Assembly (NCBI GenBank): GCA_041493345.1
Contig: JBGPYQ010000023.1
Location: forward strand, 1-24,270
DNA: 24,270 nucleotides
Reading direction: 5' to 3'
Source of the DNA: VBDM01 sp041493345
GTDB lineage: Bacteria; Pseudomonadota; Gammaproteobacteria; Burkholderiales; SG8-39
Under the pieces are notes generated by a model. That model was given only the letters and a program-made list of their open reading frames with translations. It was not told the origin of the DNA and searched no databases. The translations under genes and the position numbers were made by a program. How positions within the stretch are numbered: the first letter of the stretch is position 1; each line of letters starts with the position of its first letter. This document shows positions 16,593-24,081 of this stretch, in pieces.

Positions 16593-17231
16593 CTAGGGTT
16601 TTGCCTTCGCCAGCTGCTTGCGCGCTTCGCCGACGAGGTAGTCGGTAGTGTCGAGCATGGCCTTGCGTGCCATCACTACGTAGCGGCCCTGCACCGCCAG
16701 GGCCGGAACGCCATCCAGGCGGTAGGCCTGGCTCATATGCGCCGCCCGGCGCAGCCTGCTCTCCACGGTGAACGAGTGGAAGGCTGCGTCATACTTGGCC
16801 CTGTCCACGCCCTGCGTGGCGAGCCAGTCCGCCACCCATTTGGCGAAGGCGTCGCCGCGAAGTCTCACGCCGCCCTGCTGGTGGATGGCGTCGAACAGCG
16901 GCCGATGCAGCCGGCCGACCTCGCCGAGCGCCTCCAGGGTATAGAAGATTCGCGCGTCGACCGCCCAATCCTCGCTCAATATTCCCGGGACACGCCTGAA
17001 CTGCACATCGCGAGAGAGCCGCTTCAGCCAGGCGTCGAGATCCGGCTCGAGCGCGTAGCAATGCGGGCAGCGGTACCAGAAAAATTCCACGACCTCGATC
17101 TTGCCCGGCGCATCGGTCGCCTGCGGCGGCTTCAAATCCACATAATCGATGCCCTCGGCAGGCGCGCCCTGGGCACTGACGGCGAAGCTCAGGAACAGGC
17201 CGGCGAAGGCGGCAAGCAGGCGCAAACCCAT
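16593..17231 (-). CDS. dsbA: Thiol:disulfide interchange protein DsbA
   Basis: A 212-residue periplasmic oxidase that introduces disulfides into exported proteins. The signal peptide MGLRLLAAFAGLFLSFAVSA is followed by a mature thioredoxin fold with the active site FWYRCPHCYAL (Cys55, Cys58) and the cis-proline loop GVPALAV near the C-terminus. Cys-Pro-His-Cys is the classic strongly oxidising DsbA motif. The frame can be opened three codons earlier with a GTG, but the AAGGAG at 17240-17245 would then abut the start, so the ATG at 17231 is used. It is 12 nt after the SPOR gene in an argS-SPOR-dsbA arrangement common in betaproteobacteria. Confidence 0.94.
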   Translation of the reverse strand: MGLRLLAAFAGLFLSFAVSAQGAPAEGIDYVDLKPPQATDAPGKIEVVEFFWYRCPHCYALEPDLDAWLKRLSRDVQFRRVPGILSEDWAVDARIFYTLEALGEVGRLHRPLFDAIHQQGGVRLRGDAFAKWVADWLATQGVDRAKYDAAFHSFTVESRLRRAAHMSQAYRLDGVPALAVQGRYVVMARKAMLDTTDYLVGEARKQLAKAKP

Positions 17232-17239
17232 GAAATTCA

Positions 17240-17245
17240 CTCCTT
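17240..17245 (-). promoter_or_regulatory. Ribosome binding site that fixes the dsbA start
   Basis: AAGGAG on the - strand, 8 nt before the ATG at 17231. The alternative GTG at 17240 would overlap it, which rules that start out. Confidence 0.75.
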
Positions 17246-17825
17246 AGTTTTTGGCGGCGTCCTTGATTCTGACCAGCGAGGCATCCACTCCGTTCTGCGT
17301 CAGTTGCTGCCTGATCTGGTTTATTTCGTCGAGCTTGGTATAAGGCCCCATCCGCACGCGGTACCAAATGCCCTTTTCGGCGAGATTGGCAGCCTCGACG
17401 CTGGATTCAAACCCCGATAATGCAAGCCTTGCCTTGAGGTTGTCCGCGTCCGCGGGATTCTGGAAGGCGCCCGCCTGAATCACGTATAAATCCTTGGACG
17501 CACCGGGCTTGTCGGCCTGCCTGGCGGCCTCCCGGATCTGCTTGTCGGTGACCGGTTCTTCCTGCCCGGGGAGGATGCGGTAGAAATCGAAGCGCGGCCG
17601 GGTTTCATCGGCAGCCGCAGCCTTGGGCGCGTCGGTCAGGTTCTGGCCGGTGGGCAGCGGCTTGTCCGGCGCGCGGGTCTTGTCCACGAACGGAGCCGGC
17701 GTTTTGAAGAAATAGACCGCAATTCCCGCCGCCGCGCCCACGCCGAGCAGGAACCCGAGGCACAGCCCCGGAAGAAACCCGCTCCCCGTTCTTGACGCTT
17801 GCCTTGGCTTGAGGTCCTGATTCAT
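17244..17825 (-). CDS. SPOR-domain inner-membrane protein (FtsN/DedD-like)
   Basis: A 193-residue protein with a short cytoplasmic N-terminus (about 16 residues), one transmembrane helix at about 17-40 (GFLPGLCLGFLLGVGAAAGI), a Pro/Ala-rich periplasmic linker and a C-terminal SPOR domain at about 112-188 (LYVIQAGAFQNPADADNLKA ... IWYRVRMGPYTKLDEINQI). SPOR domains bind glycan strands stripped of stem peptides at division sites. The motif FDFYRILPGQEEPV before the domain is typical of the protein encoded after argS in betaproteobacteria. The chosen ATG lies 8 nt after the argS stop; the longer frame overlaps argS. Confidence 0.87.
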   Translation of the reverse strand: MNQDLKPRQASRTGSGFLPGLCLGFLLGVGAAAGIAVYFFKTPAPFVDKTRAPDKPLPTGQNLTDAPKAAAADETRPRFDFYRILPGQEEPVTDKQIREAARQADKPGASKDLYVIQAGAFQNPADADNLKARLALSGFESSVEAANLAEKGIWYRVRMGPYTKLDEINQIRQQLTQNGVDASLVRIKDAAKN

Positions 17826-17833
17826 TCTGAGGA

Positions 17834-19483
17834 TTACATCTCCTTGGGCGCCGTCACGCCCAGCAGCCAGAGCCCGTTGTGCAGAACCTGCCTTACCGCC
17901 CAGCACAGGGCCAGCCGCGCCAGCCGGGGTTGCGCCTCCGGGACGAGAATGCGTTCGGCATTATAGTAACTGTGGAACTCTGCCGCCAGTCCGCGCAGGT
18001 AATTTACAACCTGATGCGGCGAAAGTTCCGCCGCCGCGACTTCGAGCATCTCGGGATATTCGCCGAGCCGCTGCAGCAGCGCAAGCTCCCTCGAACTCGC
18101 GAGCGGATCCAGCTTGACGGTCTCCAGCTGCGATTCGGGACCGCCCCATTGCGACAGCACCGAGCAGATCCGCGCGTGAGCGTACTGCACGTAATAGACG
18201 GGATTGTCCTCGGACTGCGACTTGGCGAGGTCGATGTCGAAAACGAATTCGGTATCGGCCTTGCGCGACAGTAGCAGGAGCCGCGTTGCGTCGCGTCCGA
18301 CTTCGTCGATAAGCTCCCGCAGCGTGACATAGGATCCGGCGCGCTTGGAGATCTTCATCTCCTCCCCCGCCTTCATCACCGTCACCATTTTGTGCAGCAC
18401 AAAGTCCGGATAGCCGCGGGGAATGCTCCGCTCCCAGCCGGAGGAGGCGGCCTGCAGCCCGGCGCGCACCCGGGTCACGGTGCTGTGGTGGTCCGAGCCC
18501 TGCACGTTGATGGCGCGCTCGAAGCCGCGCTCCCACTTCGTCATGTGGTAGGCGACGTCCGGCACGAAATAGGTATAGGTGCCGTCGGACTTGCGCATGA
18601 CGCGGTCCTTGTCGTCGCCGTACTCGGTGGTCTTCAGCCACAGCGCGCCGTCTTTTTCGAACGTCTTCCCGGCGTCGACGAGGGTCTTCACCGTCTTGTC
18701 CACGCGGCCGTCGGTGTACAACGACGATTCCAGATAGTAGTTGTCAAAGCGCACGCCGAAGGCCTGCAAATCGAGGTCCTGTTCGCGCCGCAATTCGACC
18801 ACCGCGAAGCGCGTTATCGCTTCGAGGTCCTCGCCGTGAGTTTTCCCGGTGGCGAGGTAATGGTCCGCGATCTCGCGCACGTAGTCTCCGTGGTAGCCGT
18901 CGGCGGGAAACTCGGCGGAAACGCCGAGTCTCTCGCGAATCCGCGCCTGCACCGACAGCCCCAAGTTGCGGATTTGCGCGCCGGCGTCGTTGTAATAGAA
19001 CTCGCGCGTCACGCGCCAGCCCTGCGATTCGAGCAGCGCCGCGATCGCATCGCCGAGCGCGGCCTGCCTGCCGTGTCCCACGTGAAGCGGTCCCGTCGGG
19101 TTGGCCGAAACGAATTCCACCATCACCTGCCGGGCCTGAGCGCGGGTGGAGCGGCCGTAGCGGTCACGCTCGGAGAAGATGGTGTTGACAATGTGCTGCT
19201 TCGCGGCGGGGCGCACCCGCAGATTGATGAAGCCGGGGCCCGCGATCTCGGCGCGTTCGAGCCAATCGGAGGCGGGGAGTGCGGCAACCAGTTCCTGCGC
19301 GACCTCGCGCGGATCGCGCTTCAGCGCGCGCGAAAGCTGCATCGCGGCGGGGCAGGAAAAGTCGCCGTGCTGCGCTTGCTTGGGGCGCTCGAGCGAGATC
19401 AGGGAGCCGGGCTGCTGCGGCGCGACCTTCGCAAGGGCCCGGGTAAGCAGATCAGTGAGGTGGGATTTGATCTCGGCAGACAT
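17834..19483 (-). CDS. argS: Arginyl-tRNA synthetase
   Basis: A 549-residue class Ia synthetase that charges tRNA-Arg. The HIGH-type signature is SANPTGPLHVGHGRQAALG with HVGH at 134-137; the KMSK counterpart is EEMKISKRAGSYVTL. The N-terminal additional domain (about residues 1-110) and C-terminal anticodon-binding helical domain are both present, and length is normal. The start MSAEIKSHL at 19483 is preferred over an upstream extension of 22 residues that would overlap the promoter. It heads the argS-SPOR-dsbA operon and is divergent from the bTHX gene. Confidence 0.97.
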   Translation of the reverse strand: MSAEIKSHLTDLLTRALAKVAPQQPGSLISLERPKQAQHGDFSCPAAMQLSRALKRDPREVAQELVAALPASDWLERAEIAGPGFINLRVRPAAKQHIVNTIFSERDRYGRSTRAQARQVMVEFVSANPTGPLHVGHGRQAALGDAIAALLESQGWRVTREFYYNDAGAQIRNLGLSVQARIRERLGVSAEFPADGYHGDYVREIADHYLATGKTHGEDLEAITRFAVVELRREQDLDLQAFGVRFDNYYLESSLYTDGRVDKTVKTLVDAGKTFEKDGALWLKTTEYGDDKDRVMRKSDGTYTYFVPDVAYHMTKWERGFERAINVQGSDHHSTVTRVRAGLQAASSGWERSIPRGYPDFVLHKMVTVMKAGEEMKISKRAGSYVTLRELIDEVGRDATRLLLLSRKADTEFVFDIDLAKSQSEDNPVYYVQYAHARICSVLSQWGGPESQLETVKLDPLASSRELALLQRLGEYPEMLEVAAAELSPHQVVNYLRGLAAEFHSYYNAERILVPEAQPRLARLALCWAVRQVLHNGLWLLGVTAPKEM

Positions 19484-19505
19484 GGAAATACGGAAAAGCC
19501 CGCGT

Positions 19506-19533
19506 ATTATACCCGTCGACGCACACTCGAAAA
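19506..19533 (-). promoter_or_regulatory. Putative argS promoter
   Basis: On the - strand a perfect TATAAT -10 box (19511-19506) lies 22 nt before the argS ATG. The -35 is poor: TTTTCG (19533-19528) at 16-nt spacing. The predicted leader would be about 16 nt, consistent with the lack of a strong ribosome site. Confidence 0.5.
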
Positions 19534-19552
19534 CGCGCTCTCGCGCCATCCA

Positions 19553-19583
19553 TTGCGGTCTGACGGCGCTCTGGCTGTAGAAT
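19553..19583 (+). promoter_or_regulatory. Possible bTHX promoter
   Basis: TTGCGG (19553-19558) and TAGAAT (19578-19583) are spaced by 19 nt, longer than ideal, upstream of the small ribosomal protein gene. A transcript from here would have a leader of about 28 nt that includes the ribosome site. Confidence 0.33.
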
Positions 19584-19605
19584 ATCGCTCCTTCCGACTC
19601 CTCCT

Positions 19606-19610
19606 GGGAG
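19606..19610 (+). promoter_or_regulatory. Ribosome binding site of the bTHX gene
   Basis: GGGAG, 7 nt before the TTG start at 19618. It is the signal that supports this short reading frame as a translated gene. Confidence 0.6.
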
Positions 19611-19617
19611 AACCAGC

Positions 19618-19722
19618 TTGGGCAAAGGCGACAAGCGCACTTTCCGCGGCAAGGTCTTCCGCGGCTCGCACGGGAAGTCCCGTCCGCGCAAAGCGAAAAA
19701 GGCGGCGAAAAAACCCGCTTGA
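19618..19722 (+). CDS. 30S ribosomal protein Thx (bTHX)
   Basis: A 34-residue, strongly basic protein, too short for ordinary gene finding. It begins MGKGDKRTFRGKVFRGSHGK and continues SRPRKAKKAAKKPA; the GKGDKxTxRGKxxxGSxGxxRP pattern is the bTHX signature. In Thermus Thx sits in a pocket of the 30S head and stabilises it; proteobacterial versions carry a longer basic tail, as here. Translation starts at TTG with GGGAG 7 nt upstream. The gene stands alone between divergent argS and convergent priA. Confidence 0.85.
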   Translation: MGKGDKRTFRGKVFRGSHGKSRPRKAKKAAKKPA

Positions 19723-19727
19723 TTCGG

Positions 19728-19749
19728 CGGCGGCTCGACGAAGCCGCCG
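19728..19749 (+). terminator. Hairpin after bTHX, possible weak terminator
   Basis: CGGCGGCT (19728-19735) and AGCCGCCG (19742-19749) form a perfect 8-bp GC-rich stem with a 6-nt loop, 6 nt after the bTHX stop. There is no T-run after it on either strand, so termination is uncertain. Confidence 0.35.
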
Positions 19750-19763
19750 GAGCGGGTCAACCG

Positions 19764-21929
19764 CTAGAAGTCGATTGGATCCACGTCCAGGTGCCAGCGC
19801 ACGCCATGCGCGGGCGCGGCGTGCAGCGTTTGGCTCCAGCCGCGCAGGAACGCCTGCAGGCGCGGGCGCGAGCCGGACTGAAGCAACATCTGCGCGCGCT
19901 CCAATCCTGCCAGGCGCGCGAGTGACATCGGCGCCGGGTCGAAGAGTGTGATCGAAGCCCGCTCCTTCGGGGCATGCGCCAGCGCCGCCTGGAGAAAGCG
20001 CAGGGCACGATGCGCATCGCGGCTTTCGGCGCGCAGCGCGGCTTCGAACACGAATGGAGGAAAGCCCGCTTCGCGGCGCTCGGCGAGCAGGTTCCCGGCA
20101 AACCCCGTGAAATCGTGATTGACGAGCGATCGGTACAGCGCATGGTGCGGATAGCGGGTCTGGATCAGCACCTCCCCGGGAAGTTTCGCGCGCCCCGAGC
20201 GTCCCGCAACCTGCTGCAATTGGGCGAAGGTTCGTTCGCTCGCACGGTAGTCGCCGGCAAACAGGCCGCTGTCGGCGCCGAGCACTCCAACCAGGGTCAG
20301 GCGCTCGAAGTGATGGCCCTTGGCGAGCATCTGCGTGCCGACAAGGATGTCGGCGCGTCCGGCGCGTTCCAGAAGGTCTTCGAGCTTTCCCCGCCCGCGC
20401 GCGGCGTCGCTATCTACGCGCAGGATGCCCGCTCCCGGGAAGCGCTCGGCGAGCGCGATCTCAACACGCTGGGTGCCGCGCCCAAATGCCTGCAGATCCG
20501 TGTTGCCGCATTGGGGACAGGAGCGCGGTATGGGCACGGCGAGGCCGCAGTGATGGCAGCGCAGCAGTTTCTCGCCGAGGTGCACGACCAGGTGCGCCGA
20601 GCAGCGCCGGCAGCCGCTGACCCAGTCGCAAGCCGGGCAGGCGAGCACCGGGGCGTAACCGCGGCGATTGAGAAAGACAAGCGCTTGTTCGCCGCGCGCG
20701 AATCGCGCGGCCAGCGCTTCGGCGAGCCGTGAGGCGATGCCGTCACGCGGGGTTTCGTTGCGCGTGTCGATCAGGCGTATCACCGGCAGCGCGGCTTCTT
20801 CGATCGCGCGGCGCGTGAGCCGGGAAAACGCGTATTTTCCCGACAGAGCGTGATGAAAGGTTTCCAGCGACGGCGTTGCCGAGCAAAGCACCACTGGCAC
20901 TCCTGCGCTGCGAGCCCGAACGATGGCAACATCGCGCGCCGAGTAGCGCAAGCCTTCCTGCTGCTTGAATGACGCGTCCTGCTCTTCGTCCACGACGATC
21001 ACGCCCAGCCGCGGGAGCGGTGCAAACACCGCAAGCCGCGTGCCGAGGACGATATCCGCGCGGCCGGATTGGGCGTCCAGCCAGCCGCGGGCCCGCTCAA
21101 GCTCCGCCATGGCGCTGGTCTGGATCGCGATATGGGCCCCTGGAAAGCGCGCGCGGAACGCGGTTTCAAGCGCCGGGGTGAGTGCGATTTCCGGCACCAG
21201 CACCAGGGCCTGCTGGCCCCTCTCAAGGACTTGCGCGATGAGACACAGGTACACCTCGGTCTTGCCGCTTCCGGTGACGCCGTAGAGAAGGTGTACGCCG
21301 AATCCTGCGAGGCCGTCGTGTAGGGTCTCGAATGACTGCTGCTGCTCGGGCGTCAATGCGTGCGCGGATACGAAATGAGGCGCGCTGCGCGGCGCGGCGG
21401 CGGCCGTGATCCAGCCCGATTCCATGCACTGCCTGAGCAGAGCGGGTCCGGGCGCGCCGCGCGCGGACAGCTCTGCCGCGGACACCGGCCCGCTTGCAAG
21501 CCGATCGAGCAGCGCACGGCGGCGTTTCTGGCGCGCCGGCATGCCTGCAAGCGCGTCTTTCCCGGCCGGTGTCAGCGAGTACACAACGGGAGCATCCGGA
21601 ATCGGCTTCGCGGTGCGCAGCCGCGGCGGAAGCGCCGCCATCACCACCTCTCCCAGCGCGCGGTGGTAATAGCCGGCGCAGAATTCGGCAAGCGCCAGCC
21701 ACTCGCGCGCAAGCGGCGGCACGTCCCGGAGAATTTTTTCTGCGGCCCGCAGGCGGTGTTCGGAAACCGCAGATTTCGCTGCGACCTCGACAATGACGCC
21801 GACAACGCGTTTTTTCCCGAACGGTACCAGCACGCGAAGGCCGACATCATCGCGCGTGGCGCCGTTTGCGCGATAGTCGAACAACTGCGGCAGCGGCACA
21901 TCGAGTGCGACGCGCAGAATGTTCGTCAT
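19764..21929 (-). CDS. priA: Primosomal protein N' (replication restart helicase PriA)
   Basis: A 721-residue superfamily 2 helicase that reloads the replisome at stalled forks. The 3'-DNA-binding N-terminus (RVALDVPLPQLFDYR, VLVPFGKKRVVGVI) is intact. Walker A is GVTGSGKTEVYL at 217-228. Motif II reads VVDEEQDASFKQQ (314-317 DEEQ), where most PriA have DEEH. Eight zinc-binding cysteines appear as CPAC, CRRC, CHHC and CPQC. GTQMLAKGHHFERLTLVGVL and QVAGRSGRA are motifs V and VI. The segment before motif II reads IQTSAM where E. coli PriA has a LHS motif. The ATG at 21929 is preferred over a GTG five codons earlier. The stop is 41 nt from the end of bTHX, convergent. Confidence 0.95.
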   Translation of the reverse strand: MTNILRVALDVPLPQLFDYRANGATRDDVGLRVLVPFGKKRVVGVIVEVAAKSAVSEHRLRAAEKILRDVPPLAREWLALAEFCAGYYHRALGEVVMAALPPRLRTAKPIPDAPVVYSLTPAGKDALAGMPARQKRRRALLDRLASGPVSAAELSARGAPGPALLRQCMESGWITAAAAPRSAPHFVSAHALTPEQQQSFETLHDGLAGFGVHLLYGVTGSGKTEVYLCLIAQVLERGQQALVLVPEIALTPALETAFRARFPGAHIAIQTSAMAELERARGWLDAQSGRADIVLGTRLAVFAPLPRLGVIVVDEEQDASFKQQEGLRYSARDVAIVRARSAGVPVVLCSATPSLETFHHALSGKYAFSRLTRRAIEEAALPVIRLIDTRNETPRDGIASRLAEALAARFARGEQALVFLNRRGYAPVLACPACDWVSGCRRCSAHLVVHLGEKLLRCHHCGLAVPIPRSCPQCGNTDLQAFGRGTQRVEIALAERFPGAGILRVDSDAARGRGKLEDLLERAGRADILVGTQMLAKGHHFERLTLVGVLGADSGLFAGDYRASERTFAQLQQVAGRSGRAKLPGEVLIQTRYPHHALYRSLVNHDFTGFAGNLLAERREAGFPPFVFEAALRAESRDAHRALRFLQAALAHAPKERASITLFDPAPMSLARLAGLERAQMLLQSGSRPRLQAFLRGWSQTLHAAPAHGVRWHLDVDPIDF

Positions 21930-22028
21930 GGCCTGTTCGAGCACATCGGCGCGTAACTCAAGTGAAACCTCTCAAAGCGAAGCTAAGGGATTTGTTGGAA
22001 TGGCGTTTTCCGGGTTTCTCACAGATTA

Positions 22029-22050
22029 TGTGAGTAACTGTGTGAATAAC
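22029..22050. repeat. Tandem DnaA-box-like 10-mers in the priA-hemE gap
   Basis: TGTGAGTAAC (22029-22038) and TGTGAATAAC (22041-22050) are direct repeats with a 12-nt period. The reverse complement of the second contains TTATTCACA, which satisfies the DnaA-box consensus TTWTNCACA; the first gives TTACTCACA, one mismatch. They lie about 100 nt upstream of the priA start in the local AT-rich stretch. Binding by DnaA is not shown. The rest of the gap (21930-22256) holds one hairpin and no recognised gene or strong promoter. Confidence 0.5.
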
Positions 22051-22167
22051 CCCGTAATGCAACTGTAACCCGTCCTTCTGCAAGGAAATTTTCGCTATGC
22101 CTAATTAGAGGGCGTAGTGAAATCGTCTGGAAATACAGTGGCTTGTAAACCGCATGAATAGGTACCC

Positions 22168-22198
22168 CTGAAAGTCCGCGCCAGACGCGGGGTTTCAG
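22168..22198. other. Hairpin downstream of hemE
   Basis: CTGAAAGTCCGCG (22168-22180) pairs with CGCGGGGTTTCAG (22186-22198): 13 positions with one mismatch and one G-T pair around a 5-nt loop. It lies about 60 nt beyond the hemE stop. There is no adjacent T-run on the - strand, so it may be an mRNA-end stabiliser or a rho-assisted site rather than an intrinsic terminator. Confidence 0.4.
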
Positions 22199-22256
22199 CC
22201 GGTGCTGTGCATAAGTCGCGTAGCCACGCGGGTTTCCGGGCAGGCGCTTTTTGCCT

Positions 22257-23321
22257 CTAGGGATGAAATTTCGGGCTCAATTCACGCACGGCCGATGTCA
22301 GCGCGGCCACGTTTTCGGGCGGCGTGAACCGCGAGATCCCGTGCCCGAGGTTGAACACATGACCGGAACCCGCGCCGAAGGATTCCAGAACATTCGCCAC
22401 CTCTTGTGCAATGACATCGGGTGCAGAAAACAGCGCCATCGGGTCGAGATTGCCTTGCAGCGCCACTTTGCCCCCGACGCGCCGGCGCGCGTCGCCCAGA
22501 TCCACGCTCCAGTCCAGGCCGACGCAATCACAGCCGGCCGCGGCGATCGTCTCCAGCCACGGTCCGCCCCCCTTGGTGAAGACGATGCTGGGCACGCGCT
22601 CACCCTCGTGCTCGCGCGTGAGCAGCGACAGCACCTGCGCGATGTAGGCGAGCGAAAAATCGCGATAGGCCCGGGCAGAAAGGTTGCCGCCCCAGGTGTC
22701 GAAAATCATCACCGCCTGCGCGCCGGCCTCGATCTGCGCATTGAGCAGCGCCGCAACCGCCTGGGCATTGACCCGCAGTATGCGATGCAGCAATTCCGGA
22801 CGCTGGTAGAGCATGGTCTTTATGGTGCGAAACTCTTCGCTCGGCCCGCCTTCGACCATGTAGCAGGCGAGGGTGTAGGGGCTGCCGGCGAACCCTATGA
22901 GCGGAATGCGACCGCCCAGCGCGCGGCGGACCTCGGCCGCCGCGTCGGTGACATAGCGCAGTTCCCTGCCTGGGTCGGGTGCGGTCAGCCTGCCGATCGA
23001 ATCTTCGTCGCGAAGCGGCCGCTCGAAGCGCGGCCCCTCGCCCTCGGAGAAGTACAGTCCCAGTCCCATGGCATCGGGAATGGTGAGGATGTCGGAAAAA
23101 AGGATCGCCGCGTCCAGGCGGAACCGCTCGAGCGGCTGCAGCGTCACTTCGGTCGCAAGCGACGGCGTTTTGCATAGTGCCAGGAAGCTGCCGGCGCGCC
23201 GGCGCGTTTCGTTGTACTCCGGAAGGTAGCGTCCCGCCTGGCGCATCAGCCACACCGGCGTGTAGGGCGTGGGCTGCCTGAGCAGTGCGCGGATCAGCGT
23301 GTCGTTCTTCAGCGTACCCAT
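22257..23321 (-). CDS. hemE: Uroporphyrinogen decarboxylase
   Basis: A 354-residue cytoplasmic enzyme of haem synthesis that removes four carboxyl groups from uroporphyrinogen III to give coproporphyrinogen III. Signatures are PVWLMRQAGRYLPEY (Arg27, Arg31), LFSDILTIPDAMG with Asp77 as the substrate-binding aspartate, GFAGSPYTLACYMVEG, and NLGHGI with His327 near the C-terminus. Length is normal. It starts 22 nt after the stop of the EVE-domain gene on the same strand and may be cotranscribed with it. hemE next to priA is a familiar betaproteobacterial order. Confidence 0.96.
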   Translation of the reverse strand: MGTLKNDTLIRALLRQPTPYTPVWLMRQAGRYLPEYNETRRRAGSFLALCKTPSLATEVTLQPLERFRLDAAILFSDILTIPDAMGLGLYFSEGEGPRFERPLRDEDSIGRLTAPDPGRELRYVTDAAAEVRRALGGRIPLIGFAGSPYTLACYMVEGGPSEEFRTIKTMLYQRPELLHRILRVNAQAVAALLNAQIEAGAQAVMIFDTWGGNLSARAYRDFSLAYIAQVLSLLTREHEGERVPSIVFTKGGGPWLETIAAAGCDCVGLDWSVDLGDARRRVGGKVALQGNLDPMALFSAPDVIAQEVANVLESFGAGSGHVFNLGHGISRFTPPENVAALTSAVRELSPKFHP

Positions 23322-23343
23322 GCCTTGGCGTCGACCACGAGGA

Positions 23344-23808
23344 TCAACGATTCATCAGGCGCCGGGTGATGAAATTCCATTCACCCGGTTCCACCGGCAT
23401 GATCGACAGCCGATTGCCGCGCGCGAGCACCCGCATTCCGGCGAGCTCGCCGTGCAGGCGCAATTCGGCGAGACTCACCAGGCGCGTTTTCCTCACCAGC
23501 TTGACGTCAACATTGAACCAGCGCGGGGCGCCGCGCTTCGCTTTCGGGTCGAAGTATTCGCTCTTGCGGTCGAACTGGCTTGCATCGGGATACGCCGCCG
23601 AGCAGACCTCGGCTATGCCGGCGATACCGGGCTCGGGGCAGCTGGAGTGGTAGAAAAACACCGGGTCGCCGACGCGCATCCGGTCGCGCATGAAATTGCG
23701 CGACTGGTAGTTGCGCACGCCGAACCAGGGCGTGGTGCGGGCCGGCGCCGCGGCGAGGTCGTCGACGCTCAGCTCCTCGGGTTCGGATTTCATCAGCCAG
23801 CACTGCAT
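23344..23808 (-). CDS. EVE-domain protein (thymocyte nuclear protein 1-like)
   Basis: A 154-residue single EVE domain. MQCWLMKSEPEELSVDDL is the canonical N-terminus; WFGVRNYQSRNFMRDRMRVGD, VFFYHSS and GIAGIAEV form the PUA-like core; PRWFNVDVKLVRK and SLAELR complete it. EVE domains belong to the PUA superfamily and are thought to recognise modified bases in DNA or RNA; the bacterial single-domain version has no settled role. It lies downstream of the 6S RNA gene on the same strand, with a double-hairpin repeat between, and 22 nt upstream of hemE. No convincing ribosome site is seen before the ATG. Confidence 0.92.
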   Translation of the reverse strand: MQCWLMKSEPEELSVDDLAAAPARTTPWFGVRNYQSRNFMRDRMRVGDPVFFYHSSCPEPGIAGIAEVCSAAYPDASQFDRKSEYFDPKAKRGAPRWFNVDVKLVRKTRLVSLAELRLHGELAGMRVLARGNRLSIMPVEPGEWNFITRRLMNR

Positions 23809-23849
23809 CGGGCAAAGGGCAAATAGTGAATAGAACTTATCTCAAAATT

Positions 23850-23930
23850 CTCCCTCACCCCTTCCCTCTCCCGGAGGGAGAGGGAGAATCACCCTTCTCC
23901 CCTCGGGAGAAGGGCCGGGGATGAGGGGAG
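23850..23930. repeat. Nested double-hairpin (REP-like) intergenic element
   Basis: Two back-to-back hairpins with 10-bp perfect stems and 3-nt loops: 23863-23872/23876-23885 (TCCCTCTCCC) and 23892-23901/23905-23914 (CCCTTCTCCC). An imperfect outer stem joins CTCCCTCACCCC (23850-23861) to GGGGATGAGGGGAG (23917-23930). CCCTCACCC...CCCTCTCCC is a form seen in dispersed extragenic palindromes of many proteobacteria. It lies between the 6S RNA terminator and the EVE gene. Confidence 0.75.
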
Positions 23931-24035
23931 ACGACGATACGGCATATTTTTTAGATTACCTCTAGTAATTGGCGAGTTCGCCTGGGCACACGGAACGGCG
24001 GGGGCTGGAATTACCCGTGTTCCCGGTTAGCCATT

Positions 24036-24079
24036 CTCCAAATGAAAACGCAGGCCTTTGCCTGCGTTTTCATTTGGAG
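24036..24079 (-). terminator. Terminator of the 6S RNA gene (20-bp perfect stem, bidirectional form)
   Basis: The arms 24036-24055 and 24060-24079 are exact reverse complements with a 4-nt loop. The core CGCAGGC/GCCTGCG is followed on the - strand by TTTTCATTT and preceded by the complementary A-rich run, so it would act as an intrinsic terminator in either direction. It begins 2 nt after the predicted 3' end of the 6S RNA. Confidence 0.8.
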
Positions 24080-24081
24080 GG

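Noticed and set aside
18392..19951. Open frame of over 500 codons on the + strand
   Set aside because: Antisense to argS, then crosses the bTHX gene in another frame; no recognisable domain.
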